A stretch of 64,000 nucleotides of DNA, taken from Corynebacterium meridianum (GTDB lineage Bacteria; Actinomycetota; Actinomycetes; Mycobacteriales; Mycobacteriaceae). Positions within the stretch are counted from its first letter, which is position 1; each line of letters begins with the position of its first letter. The notes under the pieces were generated by a model. It saw only the letters and a list, made by a program, of their open reading frames with translations, was not told where the DNA came from and searched no databases. The stretch is taken from contig NZ_JAEIOS010000013.1 in assembly GCF_016342265.1 (NCBI RefSeq), forward strand, positions 186,001-250,000, given 5' to 3'. The position numbers and the translations under genes were made by a program. Of this stretch, positions 9,912 through 18,295 are shown piece after piece.

Positions 9912-10499
9912 GTGGCCGACTACGACGACAACACCGCACCCGACGCCCGCGACCCGCGGCAACCCGACCCGTCCACCGCGTCAGCTGCCGGGGACCCGGA
10001 CGACGGACTCTTCGTCTCCACCGAGGAGATGGAGGCGCAGGTCGCCGCCGGCGCGGACGAGTACACCGGTCCACTGCCCCCCGCCGAGACCGGTGACGGC
10101 CGTGACGTGAAGACACAGGGCGTCAGGTTCATCATCTCCGGAGGCATCTCCGCGGTGGTGGACATCGGACTGACGTGGCTGTTCCAGATGATCTTCGGCC
10201 TGAGCCCGTTCGCGTCCCGCAACATCGGCTTCATCTTCGGCACGATCACCGCCTACGCCATCAACCGGCGCTGGACGTTCCAGGCCGCGCCCTCCCGGGC
10301 CCGGTTCATCGCGGTGGCGGTGCTCTACGCCCTGACCTGGATCCTGAACACCCAGCTGTACAAGTACCTGTTCGGGTTCCTCGTGGAGCGCGACATCCCC
10401 GACCTGTTCTCCCTGGTGGTCGCTTTCGTCATCGCGCAGGGCATCGCGACGGTGGTGAACTTCGTCGTCCAGCGCACCGTGATCTTCAAGGTCCGCTGA
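9912..10499 (+). CDS. GtrA-family membrane protein
   Basis: 195 residues: a disordered acidic N-terminus of about 68 residues, then four membrane helices that match the GtrA fold (GVRFIISGGISAVVDIG, FIFGTITAYAINRRWTF, a third helix ending LNTQLYK, and a fourth before VVQRTVIFKVR). GtrA proteins help move or bind polyprenyl-phosphate sugars; the mycobacterial relative beside dprE1 has been proposed to act on decaprenyl-phospho-arabinose, so a similar role is inferred. GTG 9912 follows TAGCAT (9898-9903) by 8 nt, and that hexamer contains the stop codon of the preceding gene. Confidence 0.85.
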   Translation: MADYDDNTAPDARDPRQPDPSTASAAGDPDDGLFVSTEEMEAQVAAGADEYTGPLPPAETGDGRDVKTQGVRFIISGGISAVVDIGLTWLFQMIFGLSPFASRNIGFIFGTITAYAINRRWTFQAAPSRARFIAVAVLYALTWILNTQLYKYLFGFLVERDIPDLFSLVVAFVIAQGIATVVNFVVQRTVIFKVR

Positions 10500-10520
10500 C
10501 CGGGGCCGTCGTCCCGGATC

Positions 10521-11438
10521 TCAGGGGCGCTCGAAGCGTTCCCGGCGCCCCATGCGGTGCAGGCGCAGCCAGTCCCGGAATCCGGCAGGATCGCGCTGCT
10601 TGACCAGGAAGAACCAGCCGAAGCGGGCGTACTCCTGGGGGAGCAGGTGGCGCATGCCCGGCTGGTTCATCAGGTAGCCGCGGTTGCGGTAGGTGAAGAA
10701 CCGCTTGCCCTCGTTGTCCGGGTACTGGGTGTGCATCCGCCCGCCGAGGATCGGCTTGAACTCGTCCGAGCCGTCCGGGTGCAGGTAGGCGCAACTCAGG
10801 CAGGTGCCGAACTTCAGCCCGGAGCGGGCCAGCCTGCGGTGGTACTCGACCTCGTCGCCGCGGATGAACAACCGGAGGTCCGGCACACCGATGCGTTCCA
10901 TCGACGCCGCGGAGATCAGCGCGCCGTTGAACAGGGAGGCGATACCGGGCAGGAGATCATCGTCCGGGTTCGCCGGGTCGATGAGTTCACCGCGCCTGCG
11001 CCGCCACTCCAGTCCCCGCCGCAGCGGGAATGCGAGGAGGTCCGGTTCGTCGAGGTTGCACACAACCGGTGAGACCTCGTCCAGGCCGTGCCGCTGCGCG
11101 CACTCCTGCAGTGTGGCGAGGACCTCCGGGCCCTCGGGGCGACCGTCGTCGTCGGCGCACCACACGGCGTCCGCGCCGAGGGCGAGGGCGGTGAGGAACC
11201 CGTAGGCGAAACCACCCGCGCCGCCGAGATTCGTGCGGGACGGCAGATAGACGCCCCGGTCGCCGGCGATCTCCGCAACCGCGTCCGACACGGCCCGCTC
11301 GCAGCCGTTGTCCACCACGATGATCCACTCCACGGGTGCCGACTGGGCGGCGACAACCTCAAGGGATGCGCGCAGGAGGTCGGCGCGACGGTGGGTGACG
11401 ATGACCGCTGCGACGCGGTCCGAGGTGGTGAGAGCCAT
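10521..11438 (-). CDS. glfT1: Galactofuranosyltransferase GlfT1
   Basis: GT2-family transferase that adds the first galactofuranose units to the decaprenyl-diphospho-GlcNAc-rhamnose primer of arabinogalactan. 305 residues from ATG 11438. GT-A features: AAVIVTHRR at the N-terminus, IIVVDNGCE, NLGGAGGFAYG, the metal-binding DDD in WCADDDGR, and a C-terminal RGDEVEYHRRL segment followed by an HTQYP stretch. An eight-residue upstream extension is possible but has no better start signal. Downstream of the nan operon in the same direction, with an intervening hairpin at 11478-11519. Confidence 0.88.
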   Translation of the reverse strand: MALTTSDRVAAVIVTHRRADLLRASLEVVAAQSAPVEWIIVVDNGCERAVSDAVAEIAGDRGVYLPSRTNLGGAGGFAYGFLTALALGADAVWCADDDGRPEGPEVLATLQECAQRHGLDEVSPVVCNLDEPDLLAFPLRRGLEWRRRRGELIDPANPDDDLLPGIASLFNGALISAASMERIGVPDLRLFIRGDEVEYHRRLARSGLKFGTCLSCAYLHPDGSDEFKPILGGRMHTQYPDNEGKRFFTYRNRGYLMNQPGMRHLLPQEYARFGWFFLVKQRDPAGFRDWLRLHRMGRRERFERP

Positions 11439-11477
11439 GCGGCCATTGTCGCACAGGGGCACGTCCGGACAACGCCG

Positions 11478-11519
11478 TCACGCGCCGACCGGCGGTGAAA
11501 AATCCGGGTCGGCGCGTGA
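11478..11519 (-). terminator. Hairpin between nanE and glfT1
   Basis: Perfect 13-bp inverted repeat TCACGCGCCGACC / GGTCGGCGCGTGA (11478-11490 and 11507-11519) with a 16-nt loop, just after the nanE stop. No clear T-run on the minus strand, so it may be a weak or factor-dependent terminator. It separates the sialic-acid operon from glfT1. Confidence 0.55.
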
Positions 11520-11554
11520 GATCGGGGGCCTGTGCGGGGCCGGGACGCGGCGGG

Positions 11555-12253
11555 TCAGTCCTTCGGCACGAACCAGCTGGTGATCGTCGTCGGATGCGTG
11601 ATGGCGGTACCGACACACGCGGCGAACGCGCCGCGCGCGAATACTCCGGCGACATCCTCGGGCCGGTGCAGGCGCCCCTCCACGAGGACGGGCCGGTCCA
11701 CCGCGGCGAGCACCTCGTCGATGAAGTCGTGGTCGGGCCCCGGGGTCTTCTCCCGTGCGTGCTCGTAGCCCGGGGTGTAACCGGCCAGCGTGGTGCCGAC
11801 GATGTCCGCACCCGCCTCCGCGGCGGCCACCGCATCGGGGACGGAGGCGCAGTCGGCCATCACCGCGACACCGGGGAACTCGGCGTGGATCGCGGCCACG
11901 GCGTCGGCGAAGGACTCGCCGTTGCCGCGTTCGCGGAGGGTGGCGTCGATGGCGACGACGTCCGCGCCCGCGAGTGCGCACGCCCGGGCGTGCGCCACGG
12001 AGGGGGTGATGTACACGCCGTCGTGGCCGTGCTTGATCAGCCCGATGACGGGAACCTCGACGGCCTGCCGTGCGGCGGCGATGTCGGCGACGCCCTGGAC
12101 ACGGACGGCGCGCGCACCTCCCTCGACGACGGCCTGGGCCATGGCGGCGGTGATCTCCGCGCGGCGCAGCGGCTCACCGGGATAGGCCTGGCAGGACACC
12201 ACCAGTCCGCCGCGGAGACGGTCGAGGAGGGCGTCGATGCTCATGTCACTCAT
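11555..12253 (-). CDS. nanE: N-acetylmannosamine-6-phosphate 2-epimerase NanE
   Basis: Converts ManNAc-6-phosphate to GlcNAc-6-phosphate, the last nan-specific step of sialic-acid use. 232 residues forming a TIM barrel: LVVSCQAYPGEPL, VRVQGVADI, a conserved catalytic-type Lys in GLIKHG, VAIDATLRERG, MADCASVPDA and VLVEGRLHRPEDV are all typical. Start ATG 12253 overlaps the nanK stop (ATGA). The NagA and NagB needed to process its product are not in this window. Confidence 0.92.
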   Translation of the reverse strand: MSDMSIDALLDRLRGGLVVSCQAYPGEPLRRAEITAAMAQAVVEGGARAVRVQGVADIAAARQAVEVPVIGLIKHGHDGVYITPSVAHARACALAGADVVAIDATLRERGNGESFADAVAAIHAEFPGVAVMADCASVPDAVAAAEAGADIVGTTLAGYTPGYEHAREKTPGPDHDFIDEVLAAVDRPVLVEGRLHRPEDVAGVFARGAFAACVGTAITHPTTITSWFVPKD

Positions 12254-13203
12254 GGGTGGGGCTCCTTCTTCAGGGGTTTCAGACGTGCACGGGCGTGGTG
12301 CGCCGCCCCGACGAGGGCGGCGTCATCGCCCAGCTCGGCGGCGACCAGGGGGGTGCCCCGGAGCGGGGCCATCAGTGTTTCAGCGTAGGCCTCCTCGAGC
12401 GGCCGCCACCAGAGTTCGCCCATCCGGGTGACACCTCCGCCGACGACGACCAGTTCGGGATCGAGTGCGTTGACGAGGGAGGCTACCGTGTGGCCGGTGA
12501 CTGAACCCGCGGACATGATCACGTCCGCGGCGAGGGCATCGGTTCGGGCGGCCGCCTGGAGCTGATGGCCGTTTCCGACCCCTTTTCCGCCGAGCTGCGC
12601 GTAGAAACGGGTCATGCCCGGCCCCGAGGCGAGATTCTCCAGGGTGTCCGTGTAGCCGGCACAGTTCTCCGGATCGGTGGTGGTGACCCTGATCTGCCCG
12701 ACGTGGCCGGCAACGCCGTGCGCGCCGGGCACGAGCCCGCCGTTGACGATCACCGCCCCGCCGATGCCGGTGCCGACCGCGACCATCAGCATCGATTCGT
12801 GGCCACGCCCGGCACCGCCGGCGAGCTCGCCGAGGGCGTGGGCGTGGACGTCGTTGATGACGGAACAGGGGAGGCCGAGTGCTTCCTCGACCCCGGCGGC
12901 GAGTTCGGTGCCGGCCCACCCGCGGATGGCGTCCGTCGCGGAGGTGATGCGCCGCCCGTCCGGGCTGACGACCCCCGCGCTGCCGATGCCCACCAGCGTC
13001 GGTGCCGGGTCGCGCGCGGAGTCGATGACGCGGCGCGCGACCCGCAGCACCTGGCGGACGACGGAGGCACCGTCCTCCCGGCTCGGGGTCGCCGCGGTGG
13101 ACAGTCCCGTGACGGTGTTGTCCGCGTCGACGAGGGCCACGTTGATCTTCGTTCCTCCGATGTCGACGGCGAGAACGCGGCCGGCGTCACTGTCACTGTT
13201 CAC
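12250..13203 (-). CDS. nanK: N-acetylmannosamine kinase NanK (ROK family)
   Basis: Phosphorylates ManNAc at C6 with ATP. 317 residues, GTG start. The ATP motif VDIGGTKINVALVD and the catalytic aspartate in VINDVHAHALG are intact, as is GTGIGGAVIVNG. The zinc motif of most ROK proteins (a His followed by CxCGxxGCxE) is absent: the matching stretch reads GHVGQIRV and then CAGYTDTLE. It lies between nanA and nanE and overlaps nanE by 4 nt. A glucokinase is the main alternative, but the gene context favours NanK. Confidence 0.88.
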   Translation of the reverse strand: MNSDSDAGRVLAVDIGGTKINVALVDADNTVTGLSTAATPSREDGASVVRQVLRVARRVIDSARDPAPTLVGIGSAGVVSPDGRRITSATDAIRGWAGTELAAGVEEALGLPCSVINDVHAHALGELAGGAGRGHESMLMVAVGTGIGGAVIVNGGLVPGAHGVAGHVGQIRVTTTDPENCAGYTDTLENLASGPGMTRFYAQLGGKGVGNGHQLQAAARTDALAADVIMSAGSVTGHTVASLVNALDPELVVVGGGVTRMGELWWRPLEEAYAETLMAPLRGTPLVAAELGDDAALVGAAHHARARLKPLKKEPHP

Positions 13204-13245
13204 GGGGAACCGTCCTCTCGGTTGGTGCGGTGATGATCCGGTGGA

Positions 13246-14208
13246 TCAGGAGGCGAAGGGGGCGATTTCGGCGGACTCCGGATCGATCGTCGGCTCCAGG
13301 CCGCACGACCTCAGCACCTCGGCGATGGCCGTGAGGTTCTCACCGGTCAGAGCGGCGACGGGTTCCGGCATGCGGTTCGTCGAGAACACACCGAGGAGCA
13401 TCAGAGCGGTCTTGAAGGCGCCGACCCCGGCACCGAAGCCCACGGCCCCGGTGGTGACCAGGACGATGCGCATGAGTTCGGTGAGGTGGTCCTGTTCGGC
13501 GCGGACCGTGTTCCAGTCGCCGGCACGGTAGGCGTCCCACTGGCGGACGTAGGCGGCCGGATCGACGTTGCCGAGACCGGGCACGCAGCCGTCGGAACCG
13601 GACATGTACGCACCGTCGACGACGACCTCATGGCCGGTGAGCAGGGTGAGGGGGCGGCCGGCGGCGGCGTTGTCGCGGGCGAGGAAACGGAAGGACACGT
13701 CATCGCCGGAGGAGTCCTTGACACCCGCCAGAACCCCGTCCAGGCCCAGCTTGAGCAGCAGGGCACCGGGCAGTTTCACGTGCACGCAGACGGGGATGTC
13801 ATAGGCGAACAGGGGTAGGTCGACGGCCTCGTGGATCTTCCGGAAGTGCCGTTCGATCTCGTTGACCCCGCCGAGCGCGTAGAACGGCGCGGTGGCGACG
13901 ATGGCGTCGGCCCCGAGTTCGGCGGCGGTGCGGGCGTGCTCGATGACGCGGTTGGTCTCCGTGTCGATGCAGCCGACCAGGACGGGCACACGCCCGGCGA
14001 CGGTCTCTACCGCTGCGGCGATGATCTCCCGGCGGCGCTCATCGGTGGAGAAGACGACCTCTCCCGATGAACCGAGGAAGAACAGGCCGTGCACCCCGGC
14101 GTCGATCATGCGGTTGACCACCCGGTCGAAACTGGCACGGTCGAAGTTTCCGGCGTCGTCGAGAGGGGTGACTACCGGCGGGATGACACCGGTGAAGGGG
14201 GATTCCAC
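13246..14208 (-). CDS. nanA: N-acetylneuraminate lyase NanA (DapA/NanA family)
   Basis: Aldolase that splits sialic acid into ManNAc and pyruvate. 320 residues, class I aldolase barrel: Schiff-base lysine in GVKDSSGD, GSSGEVVFS substrate loop, and the active-site tyrosine in FAYDIP. The dihydrodipicolinate synthase branch of the same family is the alternative; position inside a nan operon and divergence from typical DapA favour the lyase. It lies 42 nt upstream of nanK and 48 nt downstream of the ABC ATPase gene. Confidence 0.88.
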   Translation of the reverse strand: MESPFTGVIPPVVTPLDDAGNFDRASFDRVVNRMIDAGVHGLFFLGSSGEVVFSTDERRREIIAAAVETVAGRVPVLVGCIDTETNRVIEHARTAAELGADAIVATAPFYALGGVNEIERHFRKIHEAVDLPLFAYDIPVCVHVKLPGALLLKLGLDGVLAGVKDSSGDDVSFRFLARDNAAAGRPLTLLTGHEVVVDGAYMSGSDGCVPGLGNVDPAAYVRQWDAYRAGDWNTVRAEQDHLTELMRIVLVTTGAVGFGAGVGAFKTALMLLGVFSTNRMPEPVAALTGENLTAIAEVLRSCGLEPTIDPESAEIAPFAS

Positions 14209-14256
14209 TGTGGGCTCCTAGTTGATTCTCAGATGGGTGATACGGGGTACTGGCCG

Positions 14257-15252
14257 TCAGTTCGCGAAGGCGGACTTCGCGGGGTGCAGCAGAGACGGTG
14301 CCGCACCGAGCAGGGTACGCGTGTACTCGTCCCGGGGATTCTCCAGGATCTGTTGCGCGGGCCCCTCCTCGACGACGGTGCCGCCGTTCATCACTGCGAT
14401 CCGGTCGGAGACGTAGCGCACGGTCTGGATGTCGTGGGAGATGAACACCATGCCGAGGTTGAGATCGTCCTTCAGATCGGACAGCAGGTTGAGGATCTGG
14501 GCGCGGACCGAGACGTCGAGCGCCGAGGTCGGCTCGTCGGCGATGATCGCGTCCGGGTTCAGGGACAGGGCACGCGCGATGGCGACGCGCTGCCGCTGGC
14601 CGCCGGACAGCTGACCGGGCAGGGCCTGGAGCACGCTCTCCGGGAGGCCCACCAGGTGGATGAGTTCACGGATCCGCTCCTCGCGGTAGCTCTTGTTGTT
14701 GATCTTGTGCACCACCATCGGGTCGAGCAACTGCTCGGCGACGATCATGCGTGCGTTCAGGGCGGTCGCCGGGTCCTGGAAGACGACGGAGACCACGCGG
14801 CCGATCTGCTTGCGGTCCTTCGCGGAACGCTTGGTCACCTTCCGGCCCTGGAAGTACACCTCGCCCTCGGTGGGGTCCTGCAGGCCGCACATCACGCGGG
14901 CGGTCGTGGACTTACCGCAGCCCGACTCGCCGACCAGGCCGAGGGTCTCACCGGCGTTCAGCTTCATGGTGACGCCGCGGACGGCGTGCACCAGGTGGGG
15001 TTTGAAGATCCCGCCCGACCGGGACCGGAACGTCACGGACACGTCCCGCAGCTCGATGATGGGCGTCGTACCGTCGTCGTTGGCCGCCGCGCGTCCGGTG
15101 GAGTCCACCTGGCGCGCGCGCACCACCTCGTCCGGGTGTTCCGGCGCGGACTCGACGGTGTCCTGCTGGAAGGAGTCGAGGGCGGATTCTGTCTCGGTGC
15201 GGGCGACCTCGTTGGTGTCCCGCTCGTTGTCGTTGGACATCGGATTGCTCAC
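14257..15252 (-). CDS. ABC transporter ATPase (DppF type), sialic-acid uptake
   Basis: 331 residues. Acidic N-terminal extension of about 60 residues, then the ABC domain: Walker A GLVGESGCGKST, signature LSGGQRQRVAIARAL, Walker B ending in IIADEPTSALD, H-loop FISHD, and the oligopeptide-type C-terminal tail with EYTRTLLGAAPSLL. It powers the peptide/opine-type importer encoded upstream. Start ATG 15252 overlaps the preceding stop by 4 nt. Substrate is inferred from the operon. Confidence 0.85.
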   Translation of the reverse strand: MSNPMSNDNERDTNEVARTETESALDSFQQDTVESAPEHPDEVVRARQVDSTGRAAANDDGTTPIIELRDVSVTFRSRSGGIFKPHLVHAVRGVTMKLNAGETLGLVGESGCGKSTTARVMCGLQDPTEGEVYFQGRKVTKRSAKDRKQIGRVVSVVFQDPATALNARMIVAEQLLDPMVVHKINNKSYREERIRELIHLVGLPESVLQALPGQLSGGQRQRVAIARALSLNPDAIIADEPTSALDVSVRAQILNLLSDLKDDLNLGMVFISHDIQTVRYVSDRIAVMNGGTVVEEGPAQQILENPRDEYTRTLLGAAPSLLHPAKSAFAN

Positions 15253-17222
15253 TTTCCGCTCTCGGCGAGTTCGGGTTGCACGGCGTAGAAGTGGTGCTCG
15301 CTAGCGGCACGGGTGAGCACCGGGCGGGTGTCGAGTCCGACGGTCGGGTGCGAGGATCGGGGCGCGAAGCGGTCACCACGGGGGAAGTCCCGTGGGCTGG
15401 GGACGACGCCGGGCACCTGGTGCAGGCGGCCGGATCCGGCCTCGATGGACAGCACCGAGCCGAGGAGGCCACGGGTGTACTCGTGCCGGGGATCGGTCAT
15501 CAGCTCGACGGTGGGCGCCTGCTCGACGACCTGGCCGGCGTACATGACGGTGATGGAGTGCGCGACCTCCGCGACGAGCGCTAGGTCGTGCGAGACGAAG
15601 ATCATCGCGAAGCCGAGCTTGTCCTGCAGATCGTTGAGCAGCTCGATGACCTGCTTCTGCACCGTCACGTCGAGCGCGGTGGTCGGCTCGTCGGCGATGA
15701 TCAGTTTCGGGTCACGGGTCAGGGCCATGGCGATGAGGACACGCTGGCGCTGACCGCCGGACAGCTCGTGCGGGTAGGACTCCAGGGTGCGCTTCGGATC
15801 GAGGCCCACCAGCTCGAGGAGTTCCTCCGCGCTGCGGGTTCCGCCACGCTTGGTCAGCTGCTTCAGCTGGGCCTTGATGAGCATGGACGGGTTCAGGGAG
15901 GAGAGTGCGTCCTGGTAGATCATCGCGATCTCGTGGCCGCGGAGCGCCGCGTGCTGCTTCGTCGACAGCTTCAGCAGGTCGGTGCCGTCGTAGATGATCT
16001 CGCCGTTGATCGTCGCCCTGCTGTCGAGCAGACCCATGATGGTCAGTGCCGTGATCGACTTGCCGCAGCCGGACTCACCGACCAGTGCCATCGTCTGCCC
16101 GGGGCGGACCTCGAAGCTCACGTGGTCGACGACGTCGACGTCACCGTGCCGCGGGAACCGGAGGCAGAGATCCCTGACCTCGAGCAGCGGGGGTACGGAG
16201 TAGTCGGGGACGAAGCGGTCCGTGCGGCGGCACTCCACCTCCCGCAGCTCGGCGAGCCGCTTGTTCAGGTCCTCCTCCTGGACCTTGTAGGCGGCGACCG
16301 GGTCGGACGCCAGGCGGTCGGCCTCCCGCTTGCCGGCGGTGTCCTGCGGGTTGATCTTGGTCGCGCCGGGTGCGGCGACGAGCGCGTCGGTGATTCCCTC
16401 GGCGAGGACGTTCAGGGCGAGCACCGTGATCATGATGGCGAGACCGGGGAACATCGCGGCCCACCAGAATCCGGTGAGCACACCCTGACGGGCGGAGGCG
16501 ATGATCGAACCCCAGGAGGGGTCGGGCTCCGGGACGCCCGCGTTGATGAACGACAGGGACGCCTCGAAGACGATCGCGTCGGCGACGAGCACCGTGGCGA
16601 ACACGAGGATCGGCGCGACGCAGTTGCGGGCGACGTGCTTGATGAGGATCCAGGTGCGGGCCGCGCCGGAGACAACGACCGCGTTGACGTAGTCCTCGCC
16701 CCACTGGTCGAGCACGTTGGCGCGCACGACGCGGGTCAGCTGGGGGATGTAGAGGAAGCCGATTGAGAAGATCAGGATCGGGATCGAGTTGCCGAACACC
16801 GCGATGAACACCGCCGCGAGGGCGATCCCGGGGAAGGACATGATGATGTCGAGCACGCGCATCAGGGTCTCGGAGACCCAGCGCGAGCTGACCGCCGCGA
16901 TCGAACCGAGGACCGCGGCACACGCCAGCGCGAACAGGGTGGCGCAGATGCCGATGGTCAGGGAGATCCGGGCGCCGTAGACCATGCGCGAGTAGACGTC
17001 ACGGCCGAGGTAGTCGGTGCCGAACCAGTACTCGGAGTCCGGTGCTGTGTTCGGCCTGGTGATCAGGAGTGGATCGTGGGTGGCGAACACCGGAGCGAAC
17101 ACGGCGATGATGATGATCGCGGCGAGGAGGATGACGCTGATGCGCGACGGCACCGACATCGCCCGCCAGCGGCCGAACCGTAGTCCGGGCCTGGAAAGCT
17201 TGGTGGTGAGTTCTCTGCGCAT
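15249..17222 (-). CDS. Fused ABC permease (DppC type) and ATPase (DppD type)
   Basis: 657 residues combining two proteins. Residues about 1-290 are a DppC-like permease with its signature FGTDYLGRDVYSRMVYG, six membrane helices and the EAA-type loop near VVSGAARTWILIKHVARN. After a charged linker (about 290-345) an ATPase follows: Walker A LVGESGCGKS, signature LSGGQRQRVLIAMAL, Walker B IIADEPTTALD. The same permease-ATPase arrangement is known from some bacterial sialic-acid importers. No frameshift separates the halves. Start ATG 17222 lies directly after the next permease gene. Confidence 0.88.
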   Translation of the reverse strand: MRRELTTKLSRPGLRFGRWRAMSVPSRISVILLAAIIIIAVFAPVFATHDPLLITRPNTAPDSEYWFGTDYLGRDVYSRMVYGARISLTIGICATLFALACAAVLGSIAAVSSRWVSETLMRVLDIIMSFPGIALAAVFIAVFGNSIPILIFSIGFLYIPQLTRVVRANVLDQWGEDYVNAVVVSGAARTWILIKHVARNCVAPILVFATVLVADAIVFEASLSFINAGVPEPDPSWGSIIASARQGVLTGFWWAAMFPGLAIMITVLALNVLAEGITDALVAAPGATKINPQDTAGKREADRLASDPVAAYKVQEEDLNKRLAELREVECRRTDRFVPDYSVPPLLEVRDLCLRFPRHGDVDVVDHVSFEVRPGQTMALVGESGCGKSITALTIMGLLDSRATINGEIIYDGTDLLKLSTKQHAALRGHEIAMIYQDALSSLNPSMLIKAQLKQLTKRGGTRSAEELLELVGLDPKRTLESYPHELSGGQRQRVLIAMALTRDPKLIIADEPTTALDVTVQKQVIELLNDLQDKLGFAMIFVSHDLALVAEVAHSITVMYAGQVVEQAPTVELMTDPRHEYTRGLLGSVLSIEAGSGRLHQVPGVVPSPRDFPRGDRFAPRSSHPTVGLDTRPVLTRAASEHHFYAVQPELAESGK

Positions 17223-17223
17223 G

Positions 17224-18180
17224 TCACACCGTCCTGATACGCGGGTTGATGAGGATGTAGAGCATGTCGACGACGATGTTGACGACGACGAACGCGAGCG
17301 CCACCGTCAGCGTCACGCCCTGGACGAGATCGGCGTAGTTCGACTGGATGCCCTCGAGGATCGCCTGCCCCATGCCGGGGAGGGCGAAGATGACCTCGAT
17401 GATCACGGCACCACCCATGAGGTAGCCGATGCGGAGACCGAGGACGGTCACCGGCGTTATCAGCGCATTGCGCAGGACGTTGCGGGCCACGACGATGTGC
17501 TTGGGGATGCCGGCGCCGAGCGCGGTGCGCACGTAGTCCTTGTCGAGTTCCTCCACCATTGAGGTACGCACGACGCGGATCAGGGAGCCTGCGACCGGGA
17601 TACCCAGTGCGAAGGCCGGCATGAGCATCCGCATCATGTAGGCCCTGGGATCGGACTCGAACGCGATCAGCGGGCCCGAGGCCGGGAGGATGTCGTTGTT
17701 GATGGTGAACGCCTGGATCAGCAGAACCGCGAGCCAGAAGGACGGCGTCGCGACGAAGATGATCGAGAACACGCGGATGACCTGGTCGATCCAGGAGTCG
17801 CGGTAGAGGGCGGCGAGAACGCCGAAGATGAGGGCCATGACCACGGCGATGATCAGCCCGTAGAAGGTCAGGGAGATGGTGACGGGGAAGGCCTCCGCGA
17901 TACGTCCGGAGACGGGGAGTCGCTGTGAGGTGTAGCTTCCGAGGTCGCCGTGGAGGAGACCGCCGAGGAAGGCGAGGTAGCGGACGAAGAGCGGATCATT
18001 CAGGCCGTATTCCTCGTGGTAAGCCTCGATCTGTGCGGCGGAAGCGCCCTCACCGAGGGCTCCGTACGCCGGGTCGACCGGGTTGAAGGACATCACGAAG
18101 AAGACGAGGAATGTGATGCCCAGAATCATGACGGGGAGTGCCAGGAGCCGGCGCCCGATGAGCCTGATCAGGTTGGACAC
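17224..18180 (-). CDS. ABC permease (DppB type), sialic-acid uptake
   Basis: 318 residues, six membrane helices. DppB landmarks: N-terminal ILGITFLVFFVMSF, NPVDPAYGALGEGAS, the extracytoplasmic LNDPLFVRYLAFLGGLLHGDLG, and the cytoplasmic EAA loop DYVRTALGAGIPKHIVVARNVLRNA that docks to the ATPase. Separated from the substrate-binding gene by a strong stem-loop (18236-18281) and from the fused permease-ATPase by 1 nt. Confidence 0.87.
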   Translation of the reverse strand: MSNLIRLIGRRLLALPVMILGITFLVFFVMSFNPVDPAYGALGEGASAAQIEAYHEEYGLNDPLFVRYLAFLGGLLHGDLGSYTSQRLPVSGRIAEAFPVTISLTFYGLIIAVVMALIFGVLAALYRDSWIDQVIRVFSIIFVATPSFWLAVLLIQAFTINNDILPASGPLIAFESDPRAYMMRMLMPAFALGIPVAGSLIRVVRTSMVEELDKDYVRTALGAGIPKHIVVARNVLRNALITPVTVLGLRIGYLMGGAVIIEVIFALPGMGQAILEGIQSNYADLVQGVTLTVALAFVVVNIVVDMLYILINPRIRTV

Positions 18181-18235
18181 TTGAGTACCTCAGATAGTTG
18201 TCCCGGACGGCGCCCCGGTGTGCGGTGCCATCCGG

Positions 18236-18281
18236 CATCCATGTGGCCCCCGCGCCGTGCGGGGCAGGGGCCACATGGATG
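18236..18281 (-). repeat. Long perfect stem-loop after the binding-protein gene
   Basis: 15-bp perfect inverted repeat: CATCCATGTGGCCCC (18236-18250) and GGGGCCACATGGATG (18267-18281), 16-nt loop. It starts 14 nt after the stop of the substrate-binding protein and has no T-run. Such elements in ABC operons protect the upstream mRNA or lower readthrough so that binding protein exceeds membrane components. Confidence 0.6.
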
Positions 18282-18295
18282 GTCCGGGAAGGGGA

